Of a stretch of DNA of 7,843 nt, positions 1 to 6,004 are shown in pieces (the first letter of the stretch is position 1; each line of letters begins with the position of its first letter). The notes under the pieces are model-generated. The model was not told where the DNA came from. It was given only the letters and a program-made list of their open reading frames with translations, and did no database searches. This DNA comes from Caryophanales bacterium (GTDB taxonomy: Bacteria; Bacillota_I; Bacilli_A; RFN20; CAG-288). The position numbers and the translations under genes were made by a program. The DNA lies in NCBI GenBank assembly GCA_021621525.1, contig JAJVUU010000077.1, positions 1 through 7,843 of the forward strand, written 5' to 3'.

Positions 1-1
1 G

Positions 2-430
2 AAGGCTGTTGTCATATCTGGCAAGGCAGATGGTAAGCTTGGATTCATTCAATGCGCAAATTTGTCAACAGAACATGTAAAGCTATTAAAGGTAATCCTG
101 GTGAAGGGTGGACTTTTCAGATATGAGCCTACCATCAATATGAAATTGCTCGTATTTGATTCATTCAGTGATGAGAAAACGATTTTCATAGTCGATACTT
201 TCGGGAAAAAGACAGAGGCGGACATTACCTTGGATGCTATAAAAAGGTTCTTGAGATGGCATGGTCTTACCATTGAAAATCATCTAGGGCTTCTTTGGAA
301 TGAGGCTTTTTTCGTGGTAAAATATCTCGGTTGTTTTAAGCAAAGAACCAACAATGGAATGTTAGATGCGATGCTTCTTTCTTCACATCTGGGAAAGTTG
401 AGAATGGTGAGGGATACTTTGGAAGAATGA
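2..430 (+). CDS. Hypothetical protein, C-terminal part (5' end outside window)
   Basis: The frame is open from the left edge to the TGA at 428-430, so 142 residues of a longer protein are visible. The only early start-like codon is TTG at 62, which has no Shine-Dalgarno and lies inside what reads as continuous coding sequence, so I treat the gene as 5'-partial. The visible protein is soluble and mixed alpha/beta. It has a beta-rich first half with a segment FIVDTFGKKTEAD, then a Trp/Leu/Phe-rich helical part, ending in a charged helix LGKLRMVRDTLEE. There is no signal peptide, membrane segment or catalytic motif that I recognise. Codon use (many AAG, ATC, ACC) matches the other host-like genes in the window. 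I do not recognise the family. It is separated by 142 bases from the next gene, with no clear terminator between them. Confidence 0.55.
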   Translation, partial: KAVVISGKADGKLGFIQCANLSTEHVKLLKVILVKGGLFRYEPTINMKLLVFDSFSDEKTIFIVDTFGKKTEADITLDAIKRFLRWHGLTIENHLGLLWNEAFFVVKYLGCFKQRTNNGMLDAMLLSSHLGKLRMVRDTLEE

Positions 431-572
431 TGGAATATTGAACTAGTATCACTATTATTGCCGGAAGATGTTGTATTTGATATTGATGGTTGAAAGTGTT
501 TGTCATGAATCTATTTATGGATTCGCATTTTATGGAAACATATTCCGCAGCTGAATAGATAAGGTTATCATT

Positions 573-1457
573 ATGGTTGCACATATCTTTTATGTCTTGT
601 CTTTGATTTTTTATCTTACCATGCTTCTGCTTTTCATATGGAAGAATAAGAAAAGCCCGGAAGATAAACAAACTATGAAGAGCTATGATCTGCTCTTCCT
701 TCTTTTGTCTTTTCTTTTGCTAGGCGTCAATTTCTATTGTGTCATCCACCTTCTGAACCAAAACCACTATTTCCAGTCTTATCTTTCCAGTATCGGTGCT
801 CCTGTTCTTTTTCTTTTTATGACATATATTCCATTGACTCCCTTTTTCGTCAGGAAGTATCAGTATGACAGGCATGGAAACAAGATCGAATCTTCTTCCC
901 ATCCTACTTTTCAGAAGAATCCGGCTAATAACATCTATCTTTCTTTGGCCTTTTCGACATGTTTCATCGCATCCTTTTTTCCGTCCTATCTTCTCTTTGC
1001 CGTATTACAGCTTCCTTTGGATGCCACTTTGCTATCTGAACCTATCCTTCTTGTCCTGCTTGGTGTCATCGGTCTTTATCTTATCGGATTATCCATATAT
1101 CGGATGCGTACAGGAAGAAAGAAGGCTGTCTCCTATCCATCCATCATTGTCTCTGTCTTTCTCCTTCTTGTCTCCTCTTATTGCTACAGCCTGATTTTGG
1201 ATCGCTGTATTTCTATCAATGTCGGAGTATATGGATACATCAATATATTCGCCTTGACGGGCTTTATCCTTCTGATTAGTTACATCATCATCTCAAAGAG
1301 AACCATAAAGCATTGCTTTCTGGATAATAAGAGGGTTCTTCTTCTGAAGGATGGCTTTCTCATCCTTCAGATTGCAGATATCATGAATGGAATCCTTCTT
1401 CCTTTGGCTTCTGTCCTATTCGTTGTATTGAATCATTTCCATCTTATATCGGCTTAG
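573..1457 (+). CDS. Polytopic integral membrane protein of unknown function
   Basis: This is a 294-residue protein that is almost entirely hydrophobic. By eye there are about eight membrane-spanning segments, near residues 3-23, 38-62, 70-93, 120-147, 155-177, 188-210, 215-241 and 260-289. They are joined by short basic loops such as KNKK (24-27), a longer loop at 94-119 (RKYQYDRHGNKIESSSHPTF region), RMRTGRKK (177-184) and SKRTIKH (241-247). There is no cleavable signal peptide. The start at 573 is supported by an AAGG at 561-564, eight bases upstream. I see no transporter, kinase, protease or channel signature and do not recognise the family. The gene stands alone: upstream is the end of an unrelated gene, and just after its TAG the sequence passes into a truncated pseudogene. 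The 3' end could therefore lie close to a recombination junction. It has an even number of segments and no obvious catalytic residues. Confidence 0.75.
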   Translation: MVAHIFYVLSLIFYLTMLLLFIWKNKKSPEDKQTMKSYDLLFLLLSFLLLGVNFYCVIHLLNQNHYFQSYLSSIGAPVLFLFMTYIPLTPFFVRKYQYDRHGNKIESSSHPTFQKNPANNIYLSLAFSTCFIASFFPSYLLFAVLQLPLDATLLSEPILLVLLGVIGLYLIGLSIYRMRTGRKKAVSYPSIIVSVFLLLVSSYCYSLILDRCISINVGVYGYINIFALTGFILLISYIIISKRTIKHCFLDNKRVLLLKDGFLILQIADIMNGILLPLASVLFVVLNHFHLISA

Positions 1458-1490
1458 CTTCTTTTTGTTGAAGAACGACTTTTTGGATGC

Positions 1491-1739
1491 TTGATAATGG
1501 TATCTGCAAAGGGTAGGATTTTTGATAATTTGCTTACTGAAAAAGGAGAATATAATCAAGTCGCAGAATTGCTCTCAGATAAGAATAATCTTCATATTAT
1601 ATTTGCAAAATTCAGAGGACATGACAAAACTGTCATGTCTGAAAGAAATGATTTTGGAAGGCAATCCATCATCAATTCCTATTTTGCTTTGAAGAAAGAC
1701 TCCAGGCTGAGAATGTCGGCATGGTCGATACCACCATAA
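1491..1739 (+). CDS. Fragment of AlbA_2/RecG-like protein, middle segment
   Basis: This 82-residue frame is a piece of the pseudogene spanning 1491-2344. Residues about 19-50 (EYNQVAELLSDKN, FAKFRGHDKTVMSERNDFG) are the recognisable part, matching the strand-rich stretch that precedes the HATPase_c_4 region in AlbA_2/RecG-like proteins. The last ~15 residues (KKDSRLRMSAWSIPP) are out of frame with the family and are nonsense after the frameshift. The start codon TTG at 1491 (an ATG follows at 1497) has no ribosome binding site, and the frame is open back to the previous gene's stop. Independent expression is unlikely. Confidence 0.35.
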   Translation: MIMVSAKGRIFDNLLTEKGEYNQVAELLSDKNNLHIIFAKFRGHDKTVMSERNDFGRQSIINSYFALKKDSRLRMSAWSIPP

Positions 1740-2344
1740 GACCAAGAAAGGAAAATTATCTATTCGATATGGATGCCGTGGATGAAGCTGTCATCAACGC
1801 CTTTGTCCATAATGACTGGAACATCAGCGAACCTCTTTTCTGTATGTTTGATGACAGACTGGAAATATTGTCTTATGGCGGGATGCCTTATTCTCAGACG
1901 AAGGAACGTTTTCTTCAAGGAATCAGTGTCCCAAGGAATATGTCTCTCATGAGAGTCTTTCAGGACCTTGAAATAACAGAGAAGACAGGCCATGGGACGG
2001 TCAAGATTATTTCAGCATATGGAAAAGAAGTATTTGATATTCAGGACGGGTTTGTTCAAGTCACGATACCTTTTGATAAGAAGGTCATGGCGGGTCGTGG
2101 CACATTAAATGGCACATTAAATGGCACAATAAATGGCACATTGAAAAATGATAATCTGTCAGACAAGGAACTCACTTTGCTTGGCATCTTTCTTTCAAAT
2201 CCGAATATCTCTTTATCGGATGCAGGAGATAGGATGGGAGTTTCAAGAAGGACCATTTCAAGAATCGTTTCTTTGCTTAAGGATGATGGAATCATTGAAA
2301 GGACGGGCTCCAAGAAGAAGGGAAGTTGGAAGGTTGTCAGATGA
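1721..2344 (+). CDS. RecG-like ATP-binding (HATPase_c_4) plus winged-helix fragment
   Basis: This 207-residue frame holds the C-terminal half of an AlbA_2/RecG-like protein. Residues 20-33 (VDEAVINAFVHNDW region) resemble the N-box of GHKL-type ATPases. Residues 47-56 (RLEILSYGGMP region) resemble a G-box, and 86-101 (TEKTGHGTVKIISAYG) is the conserved TGHG segment. A linker of four GT(L/I)(N/K) tetrapeptides follows at 127-142. The remaining residues (143-207) form a winged helix-turn-helix with the motif ISLSDAGDRMGVSRRTISRIVSLLKDDGIIER. Relatives are thought to be nucleic-acid-associated regulators; some are linked to phage defence or stress. The Met at 1721 has no SD and the homologous reading extends upstream of it, so this is probably not a functional start. 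If expressed it would be an ATPase/HTH fragment without its AlbA_2 domain. Confidence 0.5.
   Translation: MVDTTIRPRKENYLFDMDAVDEAVINAFVHNDWNISEPLFCMFDDRLEILSYGGMPYSQTKERFLQGISVPRNMSLMRVFQDLEITEKTGHGTVKIISAYGKEVFDIQDGFVQVTIPFDKKVMAGRGTLNGTLNGTINGTLKNDNLSDKELTLLGIFLSNPNISLSDAGDRMGVSRRTISRIVSLLKDDGIIERTGSKKKGSWKVVR
2099..2146 (+). repeat. Four tandem 12-bp repeats coding for a GTLN linker
   Basis: Four consecutive 12-base units begin with GGCACA. Units 1 and 2 are identical (GGCACATTAAAT), unit 3 has one change and unit 4 has diverged at its end. They encode GTLN-GTLN-GTIN-GTLK between the ATPase-like part and the winged helix. Because the unit is a multiple of three, gain or loss of copies changes linker length without shifting frame. 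Confidence 0.85.
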
Positions 2345-2561
2345 CATCATCAGGAATGTAATTTTCTTTTGATATAATACATTTGTTTTTGAATGAAAAA
2401 ACGGATTGATTGATGTTGTTCTTCTTTTTTGATTCCTGTATTGTGAAATCGACGAATTTCCTTCCATTTGTATAGATAAAATAATTTTCCATCCCTATAA
2501 ATAGTTCATGTATGAAAAACGTAACTGATCTGCTCTTCTTTGGTGGCATTGACATGTCTTT
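2345..2561. other. Non-coding, AT-rich spacer between two gene remnants
   Basis: I see no supported gene here. A good -10-like hexamer TATAAT lies at 2373-2378, but no matching -35 sits 16-18 bases upstream. The long frame on the reverse strand across 2337-2726 has no family resemblance or SD and looks like a shadow. Confidence 0.4.
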
Positions 2562-2834
2562 TTGGACTATTCCAGCAACGAATCTCTCTCTGAGACCCTT
2601 CATCTCGATCTTAAGAAGGACCAGTATGATGCCGAGCATCTCAATCACCATGGGGCCAAGAAGTTCACCAAGTATTTCACCGACTATCTGATGGAGAACT
2701 ATTTCGACAACCAAAGTCCTGTCCATGACAAGGAAGTCGAGGAAGAATTCGAAAAGACCTATAAGGAATATAAGAAGATAGCCAAGAAGGCTGAGAAGAA
2801 GCTGAAGATGAACGAGGAAGAAAACGAAGAATGA
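2562..2834 (+). pseudogene. C-terminal remnant of an SGNH/GDSL-type hydrolase
   Basis: This is a 90-codon frame with no credible start: TTG at 2562, no SD, and a TGA in frame at 2550. Residues 18-36 read KKDQYDAEHLNHHGAKKFT. The D-x-x-H of DAEH followed by LNxxGA and a Phe is the signature of the last block of SGNH/GDSL acyl hydrolases, including the DltD-like and cell-envelope acylation partners, where Asp and His complete the Ser-Asp-His triad. The nucleophile Ser block, the Gly and Asn blocks and any N-terminal membrane anchor are missing, so roughly the first 250-300 residues of a normal protein have been lost. After residue 50 the tail becomes a highly charged Glu/Lys coiled-coil-like segment that ends KLKMNEEENEE. 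It is a dead 3' fragment. The assignment rests on one motif block. Confidence 0.55.
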
Positions 2835-2837
2835 AGT

Positions 2838-2894
2838 GAAGTGTGAAGTAAAACTTCACAGTCACTTCACACTGAACTTCATAGAGTGTGAAGT
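2838..2894. repeat. Cluster of TGTGAAGT direct and inverted repeats
   Basis: AGTGTGAAGT occurs at 2840-2849 and identically at 2885-2894. Its reverse complement ACTTCACACT occurs at 2864-2873, with shorter forms at 2853-2860 (ACTTCACA) and 2876-2883 (ACTTCATA). The 8-base arms 2842-2849 and 2853-2860 form a hairpin with a 3-base loop. The 10-base arms 2864-2873 and 2885-2894 form another with an 11-base loop. A third, mutually exclusive pairing is 2840-2849 with 2864-2873. No T-run follows, so it is not a normal intrinsic terminator. It begins directly after the stop codon of the hydrolase remnant. Confidence 0.75.
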
Positions 2895-3128
2895 AGATTC
2901 AAAGTAACTTTTCTTGATTCATCGGCTGGAACCGGAAATTCTCAGTCTCCCGTATGCAGTGGAATTATATGTGAAACCTGTATATTACGATAGAGTGGAA
3001 AATTTGGAATGATACGATAAAAATCTGGAATGTTACGAAATATGTTTGGTGGATACTCTGTTTTGGTGGTATCATGGAGTCACTAGCGAAACTACCTTGC
3101 CTCTTCCGCATTTCTTTTCAAAACCTGC

Positions 3129-3138
3129 GGGGGGGGGG
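3129..3138 (+). repeat. Homopolymer run of ten G
   Basis: Ten consecutive G lie in otherwise AT-rich non-coding DNA, 226 bases upstream of the lipoprotein start. Runs of this length are prone to slipped-strand length change. Confidence 0.9.
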
Positions 3139-3350
3139 TAATGTCATAGTTATATCCATATGTAATATAGGATCTGGGTGATTGAACCTAGGTCATTTTT
3201 TTGGATAGAAACCAGAGGCGGCAAGAGCAATGATGAAACAAAAGCGTGATGTCAGAGATGATGATCCACCTGTTGAAGCAGGGATGGATTGTTATGCTCT
3301 TTTTTATTTGTTTGTAAAAATTAGAAGAAATAAAGAATATTAAAGAAATA

Positions 3351-3356
3351 AAGGAG
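3351..3356 (+). promoter_or_regulatory. Ribosome binding site of the lipoprotein gene
   Basis: AAGGAG lies eight bases before the ATG at 3365, in a purine-rich leader. It fixes the start and thereby gives a clean lipoprotein signal peptide. Confidence 0.85.
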
Positions 3357-3364
3357 AAACCAAA

Positions 3365-6004
3365 ATGGCAAAGAAGAAACTGATCAGTTTTATTACGTTG
3401 TCGATGCTGTTGCTTACGGGATGTGGAGAGGATTCTTCCTCTGTTCCTGATTCCGTGGATGACAGGGATACCCGTATCATAGAAGTCTATGATGCCTATA
3501 AGGCAAACGGAGGAACCCTTGACTATGATACCTGGCTATCTTCCATCAGGGGAGAGAAGGGTGAAAAAGGTGACAAAGGCGACAAGGGAGATACCGGTGA
3601 AACAGGTAAAGGTATTACTTCCGTCATCCAAAGTGGAATGACCGGAAATGAGGTTACCTATACCATCGTCTATACGGATGGAACTACATCAACATTTATC
3701 GTGAAGAACGGAGAAGACGGACATTCTCCTGAGATTTCCATTGATTCAAATGGATACTGGTGTGTGGATGGAACATCCCTTGGTATCAAGGCTAAAGGTG
3801 ACAATGGAGAAGACGGAAAAGGTATCAGTGGGGTCACTTCAGGATATGATGAGAATGGGAATACGTTGATTACCATCGTCTTTACGGATGGTACAAATCA
3901 GGTAGTTACCTTGAAGAAAGGTGACAAAGGTGACACTGGTGCCCAGGGCGAAAAGGGCGATACCGGTCCACAAGGTGATAAAGGCGATACTGGAGACAAA
4001 GGCGCCGATGGTCAATCCATCATCACGGGTAAAGGAAAGCCTTCCAATGATGTAGGAAATGATGGCGATTCCTATGTGGATACCGATACTTGGGATTACT
4101 ATATCAAGACCGATGGAACTTGGACTCTTACTGGAAACATCAAAGGAAGCAAAGGCGACAAAGGCGACAAGGGAGATACTGGACCTCAAGGTGAAAAAGG
4201 TGACAAAGGAGACAAAGGCGATAAAGGTGATGATGCCATCACCTATGTTCCTGTCATCTTCAACAACTGGGATGGAACGAAGCTCTATGAGTTCTATTTT
4301 GAAAAAGGAACAAATGCCGTCTATGAAGGAGAGACTCCTACCCATCCTGATACCACCGAAGACGGAAAGACCTTCAAATGGACGTTCAAGGGATGGGACA
4401 AGGATCTTACCAATATTCAGAAGCCTACCATATTTACTGCTGTCTTCCAGGGACCTGTATCCTGCAAGTTCGTCAATTATGACGGAACAGAGCTTTATTC
4501 TACAAAGATAAGTGCAGGAGAGAACGTCACCTATGAAGGAGATACACCCACTAAGCCCAGTGAGACAAGCGGAGATCAGACCATTGACTGGACTTTCTCC
4601 GGATGGGATAAATCCTTGTATGGAGTGACTGAGGATACTGTATTTACTGCCCAGTTCAATGCCCCTAATGCCATCAAGTGTACCTTCCAGGATGAAGATG
4701 GAACAGTTTTAGGAATCCAGTATGTAGGAAGGAATGCCAAGGTTACCTATGAAGGCGATACACCTAAGAAGGATGAAGTCAACCATGGTGATGGAACCAT
4801 CACCAAGTATGAGTTCGAAGGCTGGGATAAGTCTACCAAGAACCTTACTGAGGATACCGTCTTTACTGCCAAGTATACTGAGACGACCTATTATGAATGC
4901 AAGTTCTATGATTATGATGGAACCTTGCTTTATACGACATCTACCTTCTCTGGAGGTACGATTGAATATAAGGGCAAGACTCCTACTAGACCACAGGAAG
5001 CTGATGGTACGACAATCACTGATTATGCATTCGATTCTTGGGATAAATCTTTTGGAAATATTATGGCTCCAACTGAATTCAAACCTAACTTTTATTCCTG
5101 GACATTTACTGGCTATAAGGTGACCTTCGTTGATTCTTTGAACCCTGAGTTCAGCTATTCCCATTATTATGAAGAGAATACCTATGCCAGGAATCCTTAT
5201 GCCAACTATTGGAGCTATGACAACAAGGAAGTCACTCTCTTTGTGGGATGGGATAAGGATATATCTTCTGTTACCCAGGAAATAACGACCAATGCCGTCT
5301 ATAAGACGATATCCAGAGGAGAGAACGGAGAATATCCTCAGGACAAGGTTACGAATGAGACTTTGATTACTGCCTTGAATGGTGTTACTTCTACGGATAG
5401 TAAGGGATATTATGAATATCAGAACGAAAGGTATGCCAAGAAGAAGGGGGAATATTACAAGGTTTCCCCAATCAAATGGAGATATCTCTCACAGCATGAC
5501 GGACAGTCGATGTTCCTGTCTGAATATGTTATTGACCGTGGTGCTTGGAATATAACTGATCATGAAGATGGAATATATCTTAATAACTATAAACATTCCG
5601 ACATCCGTAAATGGCTGAATAATGACTTCCTTGATACTGCCTTTACGGATGATAGCCTTATTGCTACCACTGTGGTTGACAATTCTACTAAATCGACCGT
5701 AGCAGGCTCTAATATTTATGCCTGTGAGAACACGAATGACAAGATATTCCTTCTGAGTTTTGAAGAAGCTACTGATACTGTAAATGGATTTTTAAACTAC
5801 TATCGATATGATGAAAACCGTGTCGCATATTATACGGAATATGCCAATGGAAGTGTTGAAAGAGGAGATTGGTGGCTTCGCTCCCCGGACAGCCGTGACA
5901 GCGACAATGCATGGGCTGTCGATGATGACGGTAACGTCTACAACTACTATAGCGTCGGCATCACGAACAACGGCATCCGCCCCGCTTTGCATTTTTCAAT
6001 CTGA
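3365..6004 (+). CDS. Surface lipoprotein: collagen-like stalk, B-repeats, DUF6273-like tip
   Basis: This 879-residue protein should be exported and lipid-anchored. Residues 1-20 are a signal peptide with lipobox LTGC, Cys20 being the predicted lipid-modified residue. Collagen-like GXY segments rich in GDK/GEK/GDT lie at 63-83, 186-216 and 261-290. Between them are spacer modules: two related ones with (Y/F)TDGT(T/N) at 84-118 and 152-184, and one at 228-260 with DGDSYVDTDTWDYYIKTDGTW. Five B-repeat modules (Flg_new/InlB-type) follow at about 296-361, 366-431, 437-504, 511-576 and a divergent 584-647. Each has a (N/Y/E)DGT-type strand near the start (absent in the last), four have an (E/K)G(E/D/K)TP turn, and all have a (G/S)WDK motif. 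The DUF6273-like domain (about 655-879) has YPQDKV, PIKWRYL, WLNNDF, WWLRSP (836-841) and IRPALHF (871-877). It is likely an adhesin or ligand-binding protein held off the membrane by a stalk. The last 32 codons before the conserved end differ sharply in composition from the rest. It appears to be transcribed alone. Confidence 0.9.
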   Translation: MAKKKLISFITLSMLLLTGCGEDSSSVPDSVDDRDTRIIEVYDAYKANGGTLDYDTWLSSIRGEKGEKGDKGDKGDTGETGKGITSVIQSGMTGNEVTYTIVYTDGTTSTFIVKNGEDGHSPEISIDSNGYWCVDGTSLGIKAKGDNGEDGKGISGVTSGYDENGNTLITIVFTDGTNQVVTLKKGDKGDTGAQGEKGDTGPQGDKGDTGDKGADGQSIITGKGKPSNDVGNDGDSYVDTDTWDYYIKTDGTWTLTGNIKGSKGDKGDKGDTGPQGEKGDKGDKGDKGDDAITYVPVIFNNWDGTKLYEFYFEKGTNAVYEGETPTHPDTTEDGKTFKWTFKGWDKDLTNIQKPTIFTAVFQGPVSCKFVNYDGTELYSTKISAGENVTYEGDTPTKPSETSGDQTIDWTFSGWDKSLYGVTEDTVFTAQFNAPNAIKCTFQDEDGTVLGIQYVGRNAKVTYEGDTPKKDEVNHGDGTITKYEFEGWDKSTKNLTEDTVFTAKYTETTYYECKFYDYDGTLLYTTSTFSGGTIEYKGKTPTRPQEADGTTITDYAFDSWDKSFGNIMAPTEFKPNFYSWTFTGYKVTFVDSLNPEFSYSHYYEENTYARNPYANYWSYDNKEVTLFVGWDKDISSVTQEITTNAVYKTISRGENGEYPQDKVTNETLITALNGVTSTDSKGYYEYQNERYAKKKGEYYKVSPIKWRYLSQHDGQSMFLSEYVIDRGAWNITDHEDGIYLNNYKHSDIRKWLNNDFLDTAFTDDSLIATTVVDNSTKSTVAGSNIYACENTNDKIFLLSFEEATDTVNGFLNYYRYDENRVAYYTEYANGSVERGDWWLRSPDSRDSDNAWAVDDDGNVYNYYSVGITNNGIRPALHFSI
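3551..3613 (+). repeat. Collagen-like GXY repeat segment 1
   Basis: This codes for seven consecutive Gly-X-Y triplets (residues 63-83, GEK GEK GDK GDK GDT GET GKG). The triplets are charge-rich with Lys at Y, as usual in bacterial collagen-like proteins, which lack hydroxyproline. Confidence 0.85.
3920..4012 (+). repeat. Collagen-like GXY repeat segment 2
   Basis: This codes for ten consecutive Gly-X-Y triplets plus a final Gly (residues 186-216), beginning GDK GDT GAQ GEK GDT GPQ. The DNA is a low-complexity GGTGACAAA-type repeat. Confidence 0.85.
4145..4234 (+). repeat. Collagen-like GXY repeat segment 3
   Basis: This codes for ten consecutive Gly-X-Y triplets (residues 261-290, GSK through GDD), seven of them GDK or GEK. 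It leads straight into the first B-repeat. Confidence 0.85.
5888..5983 (+). other. Candidate DGR-type variable region at the 3' end of the lipoprotein gene
   Basis: These 32 codons lie between the conserved WWLRSP and the final PALHFSI. 29 of 32 end in C or T and 22 end in C; in the preceding 32 codons only 19 and 7 do. G+C is 54 of 96 bases. The codons (GAC, AGC, TAC, TAT, GAT, GGC, AAC, ATC, CGC) are what AAC/AAT template codons give when adenines are randomised, the signature of a diversity-generating retroelement target. The position near the C-terminus of a likely ligand-binding fold also fits. Template repeat and reverse transcriptase are not in the window, so the call is inferred from composition. 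Confidence 0.45.

Larger units (their letters stand above)
1491..2344 (+). pseudogene. AlbA_2/RecG-like ATP-binding protein, 5'-truncated and frameshifted
   Basis: Two overlapping frames together read as the middle and C-terminal parts of one protein of the family often named 'ATP-binding protein' or 'putative DNA binding domain/RecG-like'. Its members have an N-terminal AlbA_2 domain, a HATPase_c_4-type region and a C-terminal winged helix. The frame at 1491-1739 carries the segment before the ATPase part (YNQVAELLSDKN, then FAKFRGHDKTV). The frame at 1721-2344 carries the rest. The second frame is open back to 1652 and reads EERLQAENVGMVD into its first Met, so the family sequence crosses from one frame to the other around 1685-1700, equivalent to loss of one base. 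The AlbA_2 domain (roughly 200 residues in relatives) is absent: in its place is the stop codon of the membrane protein at 1457 plus 33 bases. No SD precedes 1491. Both lesions argue for a dead gene. Confidence 0.7.
2895..3364. other. Gene-poor region upstream of the lipoprotein, possible IS remnant
   Basis: No convincing gene lies in these 470 bases. A frame from about 2909 to 3011 reads IHRLEPEILSLPYAVELY and ends at a TGA. It looks protein-like but has no start or SD and could be the last codons of a lost gene, perhaps a transposase. It runs into two imperfect copies of TGGAATGNTACGA (3006-3018 and 3029-3041). A run of ten G lies at 3129-3138. A short frame at 3230-3343 (37 codons, starts MMKQKRDVRDDD) has only a poor ribosome binding site and I do not call it. 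I found no clear promoter for the lipoprotein: TTGTTT at 3308-3313 with TAAAGA at 3331-3336 is the best-spaced but weak pair. Confidence 0.4.

Noticed and set aside
49..273. Reverse-strand frame of 74 codons
   Set aside because: It overlaps the better-supported + strand frame that runs in from the left edge, has no SD and shows no recognisable motif.
1458..1490. Terminator after the membrane protein gene (TTCTT and AAGAA arms)
   Set aside because: The stem is only five AT-rich pairs and the following T-run is short; too weak to call.
2337..2726. Reverse-strand frame of 129 codons
   Set aside because: It overlaps the SGNH remnant, whose motif supports the + strand; the reverse product has no domain pattern.
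3230..3343. Small frame of 37 codons before the lipoprotein (MMKQKRDVRDDD)
   Set aside because: It has no good SD, no family resemblance, and its length is easily reached by chance.
3551..4234. CRISPR array suggested by regular repeats
   Set aside because: The repeats are in-frame Gly-X-Y codons inside a continuous coding sequence, without spacers of uniform length.
3839..4345. Long reverse-strand frame opposite the collagen-like region
   Set aside because: It is created by the repetitive GGTGACAAA-type codons on the other strand; its Phe/Val/Ser low-complexity product is a mirror of the repeats. The same applies to 4709-5164 and to other-frame + strand readings at 4059-4511 and 4734-5123.
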